Shown in pieces: positions 1-5,199 of a DNA stretch of 5,199 bases. The notes under the pieces are model-generated. The model was not told the origin of the DNA and did no database searches. It worked only from the letters and a program-made list of their open reading frames with translations. Within the stretch, counting starts at the first letter, position 1; every line of letters starts with the position of its first letter. The translations under genes and the position numbers were made by a program. This DNA is from Sphingomonadaceae bacterium (lineage in GTDB: Bacteria; Pseudomonadota; Alphaproteobacteria; Sphingomonadales; Sphingomonadaceae): assembly GCA_019245455.1 (NCBI GenBank), contig JAFARM010000365.1, positions 1 to 5,199 on the forward strand, in the 5' to 3' direction.

Positions 1-848
1 TAGACGTGGCCGTTGCCGACGCGGTGCTGCAGCGGGATCCGCCAGCGCCACCCGGCCGGCATAGCGATCGCCTGAGTATAGGGGACGAGCGGGCCGCTGC
101 TCGCCGTCGGCATCGCCACCGCGCGGTCGCACGGCAGCCAGCGTTCCCAGCTGTCGAAGCCCTGCCCAAGCGCCTGGCCGATCAGCAGCGCGCGGAAGCC
201 GGTCGCGTCGATGAACAGGTCGCCCGCGACGCGGTCACCGCATTCGAGGCGCAGCGCGGCGACGCCGTCGCCCGCCCGCTCGACCTCGACGATCCGCCCC
301 TCGGTCCGCACCACCCCGCGCGCCTCGGCGAAGCGGCGGAGCCAGGCGGCGTAGCGGCCGGCGTCGATGTGGAAGGCATAGGGCACGCCGGGCAGCGACG
401 GCGCGGTCAACGGCTTGCCGCGGTGCATCTTCTGCGCGCGCGCCGCCGTCTCGTTGAGCGAGAAGGCCCCGAGCGGCCCCGCCAGCCCCAGCGCCCGCGC
501 CCGCTGCCAGTAATGCTGGAACGGGATCAGCCCGACGTCGCGGCCGACGTCGCCGAAGGCGTGCATATAGCGCTCGTCCGGCGCGCCCCAGCCGACGAAC
601 TCGATACCGAGCTTGAACGTGCCGCCGCACGCGCGGAGCATCGCGTCCTCGTCGAGCCCGAGCGCGGCGTTGAACGTCCGCATCTGCGGGATCGTCGATT
701 CGCCGACCCCGACCGTGCCGATGGCGTCCGATTCGATCAGCCGGACCTCGAACCCGCGTTCGAGGAAGCGGCCCATCGCCGCCGCGACCATCCACCCGGC
801 GGTGCCGCCGCCGGCGATGACGATGCGGAAGGGCGTATCGGCTGCCAT
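1..848 (-). CDS. Flavin-dependent tryptophan-halogenase family protein, N-terminal part (cut by left edge)
   Basis: The 282 residues visible match the N-terminal half of the flavin-dependent tryptophan halogenase family, whose members are usually about 500-540 residues. These cytosolic enzymes use reduced FAD, O2 and halide to make HOCl or HOBr, which halogenates an aromatic substrate. Visible motifs are the FAD-binding GGGTAGW (residues 13-19), GVGESTIP (47-54), a lysine at position 79 in the FKLGIEF context where PrnA has its catalytic Lys79, HIDAGRY (160-166), FIDATGF (212-218), and the family signature WRWRIP (267-272). The glutamate corresponding to PrnA Glu346 lies beyond the window. 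No signal peptide is seen. The ATG at 848 is chosen because AAGGA (855-851) precedes it and the FAD motif starts soon after. The spacing of only two bases is short, and an in-frame ATG at 866 would add six residues. It lies 114 bp downstream of the receptor gene on the same strand, behind a large hairpin. The family is secure; the substrate is unknown and need not be free tryptophan. Confidence 0.93.
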   Translation of the reverse strand, partial: MAADTPFRIVIAGGGTAGWMVAAAMGRFLERGFEVRLIESDAIGTVGVGESTIPQMRTFNAALGLDEDAMLRACGGTFKLGIEFVGWGAPDERYMHAFGDVGRDVGLIPFQHYWQRARALGLAGPLGAFSLNETAARAQKMHRGKPLTAPSLPGVPYAFHIDAGRYAAWLRRFAEARGVVRTEGRIVEVERAGDGVAALRLECGDRVAGDLFIDATGFRALLIGQALGQGFDSWERWLPCDRAVAMPTASSGPLVPYTQAIAMPAGWRWRIPLQHRVGNGHV

Positions 849-863
849 GATCCTTCGCGCCGC

Positions 864-933
864 CATCCCGGCGAAGGCCGGGACCTATGACCTCGAACCC
901 CCGAGGTCATGGGTCCCGGCCTTCGCCGGGATG
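864..933. repeat. 70-bp nested palindrome (REP-like intergenic hairpin)
   Basis: Bases 864-895 pair with 902-933 to give a 32-bp stem with one T.G wobble (886/911) and a six-base loop (896-901). Each arm is itself a small palindrome: CCCGGC-GAAG-GCCGGG at 867-882 and CCCGGC-CTTC-GCCGGG at 915-930. The element can therefore fold either as one long hairpin or as three shorter ones. It fills most of the gap between the receptor stop and the halogenase start. This architecture and core resemble the dispersed intergenic palindromes of sphingomonad-type genomes (from memory, not searched). No T-run follows on either strand, so it is not a canonical intrinsic terminator. It may still limit read-through or protect the 3' end of the receptor mRNA. 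Confidence 0.9.
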
Positions 934-962
934 ACAGGATAGAGCAAGCCCGCGGTCCGACC

Positions 963-3878
963 TCAGAACTTGTAGGCGAGGCCGAGGTAATAGTCGCGGC
1001 CGTAGCGCTGGTAGTCGATGACCTGGCGCCGGTCGTTGTTCTGGTAGGTGATGAACGGCCGGTCGGTCAGGTTCTTGGCCTGCCCCAGGATCGACAGGCC
1101 CTTGAGGAAGCCGTGCTGGAACTCGTAGCCGATCTGGGCGTCGAGGATGCCCTCGGACACGACCTGGCGATACGTCGGATTGGCCGACAGACCGGCGACC
1201 TCGCCCAGGAAGTTCGAGCGGTAGCGATAGACCGCGCGCAGCTGGATGCCGTTCTTCTCGTAATAGGCCGTGCCGCTCCAGATGTACTTCGACAGGCCCG
1301 GCAGCGTGATCGGAACCGGGTTGGTGCCGAGCTTGATCTCGCTCTTGGTATAGGCTCCCGTGACGAAGAAGCCGAAGCCGTCGAGCGGCCGCCAGAACAG
1401 GTTCAGCGGAACCGACGCCGTGCCTTCGATCCCGACGAGATAGCCGCGGCCGTCGTTGTTCGGCTGGTTGTTGATGCCGAACAGGTTGACCGGCGCGATC
1501 GTCCCGCCCGCCGGCACGTTCAGCAGGTTGGCGAACTGCGTGAAGTCGGCGAGGGTCGAGGCGCTCGAGTCGACGAAGTTGGTCAGGCGCTTGAAGTAGC
1601 CGGCGACCGAGACGTAGCCGCCCCTGAAATAACGTTCGAAGCTGAGGTCGACGTTGACCGAGCGGTACGGCCGCAGGTTGACGTTGCCGGCGGTGTAGCT
1701 GAACGGCCGGTTGGTGATCGGCTGCGGGATCGTCGGGTCGATCGTGTAGTTGATGTCGAGCTCGCGGTTGACGCGCTCCTGGTCGAGGCGCGGCCGGACG
1801 ATCGTCTCCGACGCGCCGAGCTTGGCGAAGAAGCTCGGCTGCAGCTCGAGCGACAGCGTGCCGCTCGGCAGGACATAGGTGTAGTTGGTCCGCTCGTCGA
1901 TCGGCAGGATGGTGACGACGCCCGTCGCCGGGTTAAAGGTCGAGGTCGACCCCCGCGACGACTGATCGGTGTGGATCACCTGGAAGCCGATATTGCCCCT
2001 GACCGGCGTGTCGCCGACGGCACCGTCGAGCTTCAGCAGCGCATAGGCGGTATAGACGTTCTCGGCGACGGTATTGTCGCGCACCAGGCTGACCGGGCGG
2101 TTATCGAGCACCGCGTTGTAGGCGTTGGCGTAGAGGTACGTCGGGTTGAGCGCGATGACCGCGGGCACGCCGAGGTAGCCGAGCGGGACCGACCCGATGA
2201 TCGCCGCCTGCGGGATCGGCTCGCTCGTCGGGGTGCCGCTGGCGACCGTGCAGTTGGTGCCGCCGCCGCGCGGGCAGAGGAAGTAGGAGGTGAACGCGCT
2301 GGTCTTCTCGCGCCGCGTGAAGTTGAAGCCGGCTTCCCAGCCCTTGAACAGGCTGTGGTCGAAATCGCCGTTCAGGCTCGCGCGCAGGCTCTTCAGGTCG
2401 TCGGTGAAGCTCGGCCGGTTGAGGAAGCCCGACTGCACGACCGCCGTCGTGCCGTTATAGCCCCAGCCGCCCGGATCGGTGATCCGGAACAGCGACGTGT
2501 TGGTGTAGTCCTGCGTCGGCACGATCTCGAACGTGCCGTTGGCATTCTCGCTGACCGACACCGGACCGCGCGGCCCGGTCGTGTTGTAGCCGGTGCCGGT
2601 GTAGTTCTCGAGCAGGAAGTCGACGCGGTGCGCGTGCGAGAAGCTGGCGTCGATGTTGAGGTGAACCTTGTCGCTCAGCTTGAAATCATTGTTCCAGCCG
2701 AGCGACACCTCGTCCGACGTCCGCTTGTTATAGTCGTTGCGCTGCACCGTGTAGGGCGGCGTGAAGGTCCCGCTCGTCAGGAAGTTGTTGACATAGGTCG
2801 CGTTCGTCAGCGTCGCGCTGCTGAAGGCGAACGGGAACTCGATGCCGCGCAGGTGCTCGGTATCCTCGAAGTGGCTGTAGAGCGCGTCGAAGGTCGAGTG
2901 CCACGTGTCCGACGGCTGGTACTCGATCGTGGCGACGCCACCGAAGCGCCTGAGCAGTTCCGAATCGACGTACGGCTTGGCCCCGCCGAGGACGAACGGG
3001 CTGGCCGCCGTGCCGTTGCCGGCATAGCCCCAGGCATTGTAGCGTTCGTTCTGCGTCGGGGCCTGCGTCGCGGCGAGGCCGATGGCGATGCCGAGCGTGT
3101 CGTTGAGGAACTTGTCGACGTACGTCGCCGACGCGCGATACCCCTCGCGCGGGCTGTCGGGGTTCAGCGCCTTGATCTCGTTCAACTCGGCGCGCGCCGA
3201 CAAAGCGATGACGCGGTCGGGCACGGAGAGCGGGCGGATAGTGCGTAGGTCGACGGTGCCGGCGATACCCGCGGCGATCAGCGAAGCGTCGGCCGACTTG
3301 TAGACGTTGACGCCCTTGAAGAATTCAGAAGGATACTGGTCGAACTGGACGGCGCGGTTGTCGCCGACCGTGACCTGCTCGCGGCCATTGAGGAGCGTCG
3401 TGGTGAAGTCGGGGCCGAGACCGCGGATCGACAGGTTCTGGTCGCGGCCGTCGAGGCGCTGGGCGGTGACGCCGGGCAGGCGGGCGAGCGAGTCGGCGAT
3501 CGACACGTCGGGCAGCTTGCCGACGTCTTCGGCCGACACCGACTCGACGATCAGCACGCTGTCGCGCTTGGTCTTGGCCGAGTTGGCGAGGCCGGCGCGC
3601 AAGCCCGTGACGGTGATCTCGCCCTCGTCGGCGGCACCCGCGGCGCGCGACGCGTCGGCGACCATCTGCCGGTCGACCTGGTTCTGGTTCGGCGTCGGCA
3701 CGGCCGAGGCAGGCGGCGTCCCCGGCTGGGTCGTCACCGCCGAGGTCGGGTCGGCGTTGGGCGTCGTCGGCGCCGTCGGCTGGCCGACCTGCGCGTGCGC
3801 GCTGGCCGCGACGCAGCCGACGATGATCGCGGTCCCGCGCAGTAGTCGGGCGCGAACGGTGCCAACAGGCTTCGACAT
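963..3878 (-). CDS. TonB-dependent outer-membrane receptor (TonB-Xanth-Caul type), complete
   Basis: This 971-residue protein is a TonB-dependent receptor, which imports substrates across the outer membrane using energy from TonB-ExbBD. Residues 1-29 are a signal peptide (basic start, hydrophobic 15-27, AHA cleavage before Gln30). Residues 30-67 are a Pro/Thr-rich linker. A TonB box, EITVTG, is at 87-92. The plug covers about 100-217 and includes DVSIADSLARLPGV (124-137), LSIRGLGPDF (149-158), LLNGRE (162-167) and FDQYPSE (179-185). The rest is a beta barrel with the NVNLRPYRSVNVDLSFERYF stretch near residue 730-750, and it ends in NLTDRPF and a terminal Phe (LAYKF), the usual outer-membrane assembly signal. 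Cysteines 535 and 543 may form a disulfide in a surface loop. The start at 3878 is preferred to the in-frame ATG at 4019 because only 3878 has a good ribosome site and puts the signal peptide at the terminus. No SusD-like partner is visible. The substrate is inferred from the nearby GH31 enzyme to be an oligosaccharide; no residue proves it. Confidence 0.96.
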   Translation of the reverse strand: MSKPVGTVRARLLRGTAIIVGCVAASAHAQVGQPTAPTTPNADPTSAVTTQPGTPPASAVPTPNQNQVDRQMVADASRAAGAADEGEITVTGLRAGLANSAKTKRDSVLIVESVSAEDVGKLPDVSIADSLARLPGVTAQRLDGRDQNLSIRGLGPDFTTTLLNGREQVTVGDNRAVQFDQYPSEFFKGVNVYKSADASLIAAGIAGTVDLRTIRPLSVPDRVIALSARAELNEIKALNPDSPREGYRASATYVDKFLNDTLGIAIGLAATQAPTQNERYNAWGYAGNGTAASPFVLGGAKPYVDSELLRRFGGVATIEYQPSDTWHSTFDALYSHFEDTEHLRGIEFPFAFSSATLTNATYVNNFLTSGTFTPPYTVQRNDYNKRTSDEVSLGWNNDFKLSDKVHLNIDASFSHAHRVDFLLENYTGTGYNTTGPRGPVSVSENANGTFEIVPTQDYTNTSLFRITDPGGWGYNGTTAVVQSGFLNRPSFTDDLKSLRASLNGDFDHSLFKGWEAGFNFTRREKTSAFTSYFLCPRGGGTNCTVASGTPTSEPIPQAAIIGSVPLGYLGVPAVIALNPTYLYANAYNAVLDNRPVSLVRDNTVAENVYTAYALLKLDGAVGDTPVRGNIGFQVIHTDQSSRGSTSTFNPATGVVTILPIDERTNYTYVLPSGTLSLELQPSFFAKLGASETIVRPRLDQERVNRELDINYTIDPTIPQPITNRPFSYTAGNVNLRPYRSVNVDLSFERYFRGGYVSVAGYFKRLTNFVDSSASTLADFTQFANLLNVPAGGTIAPVNLFGINNQPNNDGRGYLVGIEGTASVPLNLFWRPLDGFGFFVTGAYTKSEIKLGTNPVPITLPGLSKYIWSGTAYYEKNGIQLRAVYRYRSNFLGEVAGLSANPTYRQVVSEGILDAQIGYEFQHGFLKGLSILGQAKNLTDRPFITYQNNDRRQVIDYQRYGRDYYLGLAYKF

Positions 3879-3880
3879 TG

Positions 3881-3891
3881 TCTTCTCCCCC
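3881..3891 (-). promoter_or_regulatory. Ribosome binding site of the TonB-dependent receptor
   Basis: On the minus strand this reads GGGGGAGAAGA, with the GGAG core at 3888-3885, six bases before the ATG at 3878. It decides the start of the receptor. The upstream in-frame ATG at 4019 would place this Shine-Dalgarno sequence inside the coding region and bury the signal peptide 47 residues into the protein. Confidence 0.8.
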
Positions 3892-3922
3892 AAGGCGGCG
3901 CGGGCGCGCACCAATGACGTTC

Positions 3923-3943
3923 CGGTGGTCTGACCAGCCACCG
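3923..3943. promoter_or_regulatory. Palindromic candidate operator upstream of the receptor (GntR/FadR-like)
   Basis: Within this stretch, TGGTCTGACCA (3926-3936) is a perfect 11-bp palindrome with a single central base. It matches the TGGT-NNN-ACCA form known for operators of FadR-subfamily GntR repressors. The flanks also allow an overlapping hairpin, CGGTGG (3923-3928) with CCACCG (3938-3943), so an RNA role in the leader is possible. It sits 48-58 bases before the receptor ATG, a plausible place for a repressor or leader element. No regulator gene is in the window and no convincing -35/-10 pair was found in the 165-bp gap, so the operator call is an inference. The remainder of the gap holds a seven-base G run (about 3973-3979) and an ATACGTAT palindrome (3992-3999). 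Confidence 0.4.
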
Positions 3944-4043
3944 CTCTGCCGTCGATTAACCGCGCCGGTGCCGGGGGGGACAGGCTTCGGCATACGTATT
4001 CAGCCGATGTGGCCGCCACTGTGTCGAAACGGTGACACCCGCC

Positions 4044-4718
4044 TCAGCGCAGCTCGAGGAAGGTGTTGACCGTCAGCCGCCCGCGCTCGGGATCGGCGGC
4101 GAACGCCATTCCGGGCGGGATCGCGGCGCAGTGGAGCAGGTTGCTGCGGTACAGGATGGCGCGGTTGAAGCGGCCCTGGTGGTGGGCGACCTGGTCGAAG
4201 ATCGGCGTGTCGCCAGCGATGTAGCCGGGCGGCGGCACGCCGTGGCGGCCGATGTCGGCGTCGAGCGCGGCGCGGTAGGCGGGCAGGCGGGCGGCATCCA
4301 GGCTCTCCCACCCCGTCGCCCGGTGGCGGAAGAAGGCGGTGCCGCTGGTCTCGTCGTGGCTAAGATAGTGGAGCAGGGCCAGACGCTTGGGCGACACCTC
4401 GTCGATGTGCGGCAGGCGCTGGATCGGCGTCAGCGCGGCCGGCGGCGTCGTCACCAGCGAGTAAAAGGCATCGACCACCGCCGCCTCGCCGGGGCCGAAC
4501 ACGTCGGCGACGATGGGGCCGAGGTCATCGAGCAGCGGCCGCAGCAGCGCGTCCGGCACGCGGGCGCGAACCCCCGGATAATGCTCGCCCATCGGCGCGA
4601 AGGACAGGAAGCTGGCGTCGTCGACGAACCGCTCCGCCGCGGGGGCGAAGCCGTCGATGACGACGACCGGCTGGGCCTCGACCCCCTGCCGGACGACCCC
4701 GACCTGCCAGCCGGTCAT
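4044..4718 (-). CDS. DUF6445-like protein, possible Fe(II)/2-oxoglutarate-type oxygenase
   Basis: This complete 224-residue protein resembles the DUF6445 family often annotated near TonB-dependent receptors and tryptophan halogenases (recognised from memory). It has no signal peptide or membrane segment, so it is probably cytosolic. The central block reads QRLPHIDEVSPKRLALLHYL (100-119), with an HxD pair at His104/Asp106. A later histidine is at 196 in SNLLHCA, and Arg214 lies in the closing strand RLTVNTFLEL (214-223). This HxD...H...R order is what double-stranded beta-helix Fe(II)/2-oxoglutarate oxygenases use for iron and cosubstrate, so such an activity is plausible but unproven. The ATG at 4718 overlaps the GH31 stop (4717-4715) as ATGA. 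With only a weak GGG upstream, translation is probably coupled to GH31. A longer reading from 5015 would overlap the GH31 coding region and is rejected. It is followed by a 165-bp gap and then the receptor gene. Confidence 0.85.
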   Translation of the reverse strand: MTGWQVGVVRQGVEAQPVVVIDGFAPAAERFVDDASFLSFAPMGEHYPGVRARVPDALLRPLLDDLGPIVADVFGPGEAAVVDAFYSLVTTPPAALTPIQRLPHIDEVSPKRLALLHYLSHDETSGTAFFRHRATGWESLDAARLPAYRAALDADIGRHGVPPPGYIAGDTPIFDQVAHHQGRFNRAILYRSNLLHCAAIPPGMAFAADPERGRLTVNTFLELR

Positions 4719-5199
4719 CGCCCGATCGTGACGCTCGCCGCCCCCGGCTGGTCGGGGAGGGTGAAGGTCAGCGTCTCGGCCGCCGGGTCGATCGTCCCCT
4801 GCACTCGCGTACGCCCCGCCGTGACCTTTTCCCGATAGCGGCCGTGCACGGTGACGGCGATTTCCCGCCACCACGGCGCGAAGCGGCCGTCGCGCGAGCC
4901 GAACTCGACCACCAGCCCCGCCGGCGTCACGCGGCAACGAACCTCCTGCCGTAGATACTCGCCGCGGCGGTAGGCGAGGCTGTGGCCGTCGTCGAGGTAC
5001 AGCGTCCCCGCGCAATCGTCGCCCGGGTAGACGTCGAGCTGCAGCGGCCCCGCCGGCGTCTCGGCGGTCGACTGCACGAGCGCCTGGCGCGGCAGGATCG
5101 TCCCGGCGCGGACGAACACCGGCAGGGCGTCGAGCTGCGGCGTCGCCCGCACCCGCTCGCCGCCGACGGGATTACGGTTCGCTTCGCCCGGCGAGGCAG
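4715..5199 (-). CDS. Glycoside hydrolase family 31 protein, C-terminal part (cut by right edge)
   Basis: These 160 residues are the end of a GH31-type glycosidase, a family of retaining alpha-glucosidases, alpha-xylosidases and related enzymes. The visible part matches the beta-sandwich region behind the catalytic barrel: LDALPVFVRAGTILPRQ (residues 21-37 of the visible part), then a DUF5110-like module with LDVYPGDDCAGTLYLDDGHS and YRRGEYLRQ, then FAPWWREIAVTVHG. The catalytic aspartates and any signal peptide lie beyond the window, so neither the exact linkage nor the cellular location can be read here. The frame stays open to the right edge, so an in-frame GTG at 5152 is not the true start. 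The stop overlaps the start of the DUF6445-like gene by four bases (ATGA), which indicates one operon. The family call is firm; the substrate is undetermined, with alpha-glucosides or alpha-xylosides most likely by family. Confidence 0.88.
   Translation of the reverse strand, partial: ASPGEANRNPVGGERVRATPQLDALPVFVRAGTILPRQALVQSTAETPAGPLQLDVYPGDDCAGTLYLDDGHSLAYRRGEYLRQEVRCRVTPAGLVVEFGSRDGRFAPWWREIAVTVHGRYREKVTAGRTRVQGTIDPAAETLTFTLPDQPGAASVTIGR

Noticed and set aside
6..890. A 294-codon plus-strand open frame
   Set aside because: It is the antisense shadow of the halogenase gene and also runs into the palindrome. Its translation is low-complexity Arg/Ala/Pro.
864..933. Canonical intrinsic terminator
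   Set aside because: The stem is strong, but no T-rich tract follows on either strand, so it is listed as a palindromic repeat.
909..3248. A 779-codon open frame on the plus strand antisense to the receptor
   Set aside because: The translation is rich in Arg, Asp, Val and Ala with no domain, signal or membrane pattern. It lies exactly opposite a well-supported receptor gene, and high GC keeps antisense frames open.
3879..4019. N-terminal extension of the receptor to an ATG at 4019
   Set aside because: It would bury a clear signal peptide and a good ribosome site inside the coding region, so the start at 3878 is far better.
3946..4030. Sigma-70 promoter for the receptor (TCGACA and nearby GAATAC or TTAATC)
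   Set aside because: No pair had both acceptable hexamers and spacing near 17 bases, so any choice would be arbitrary.
4021..4038. GTGTC...GACAC inverted repeat just after the DUF6445-like stop
   Set aside because: The stem is only five base pairs with an eight-base loop and no T-run, so it is too weak to call a terminator or an operator.
4032..4838. A 268-codon plus-strand open frame
   Set aside because: It is opposite the DUF6445-like gene and the GH31 end, with no recognisable protein features and no supporting ribosome site.
4719..5015. N-terminal extension of the DUF6445-like protein to 5015
   Set aside because: The extension overlaps the GH31 coding region in another frame, reads as Arg/Gly/Ala-rich noise, and is made unnecessary by the ATGA junction at 4718.

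Overview
The window is GC-rich DNA (roughly two thirds G+C by eye) with every credible gene on the minus strand. The codon use, the TonB-dependent receptor of the Xanthomonas/Caulobacter-type family, and the company it keeps (GH31 glycosidase, tryptophan-halogenase-like protein, DUF6445-like protein) suggest an alphaproteobacterium of the sphingomonad/caulobacter kind. That assignment rests on recalled family patterns, not on a search.

Layout in the direction of transcription (right to left). (1) 5199-4715: the C-terminal 160 residues of a GH31 alpha-glycosidase; its catalytic barrel lies beyond the right edge. (2) 4718-4044: a 224-residue DUF6445-like protein whose ATG overlaps the GH31 stop codon in an ATGA junction. 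It carries an HxD...H...R residue pattern like that of Fe(II)/2-oxoglutarate oxygenases. (3) 4043-3879: a 165-bp gap holding a Shine-Dalgarno sequence and an 11-bp perfect palindrome that resembles a GntR/FadR-type operator. (4) 3878-963: a complete 971-residue outer-membrane TonB-dependent receptor with signal peptide, low-complexity linker, TonB box, plug and beta barrel. (5) 962-849: a short gap almost filled by a 70-bp nested palindrome. (6) 848-1: the N-terminal 282 residues of a flavin-dependent tryptophan-halogenase-family protein, cut by the left edge, with FAD-binding, catalytic lysine and WxWxIP motifs intact.

The probable logic is a glycan-uptake locus. The receptor would import an oligosaccharide, probably alpha-linked given the GH31 enzyme, across the outer membrane, and the GH31 enzyme would trim it. 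The halogenase-like and DUF6445-like proteins have no obvious role in sugar catabolism, although both appear to be intact cytosolic enzymes. This pairing of two apparent tailoring enzymes with a receptor and a glycosidase is the most interesting point in the window. No RNA gene, CRISPR array, insertion sequence or phage feature was seen. No stretch over 300 bases lacks a gene.
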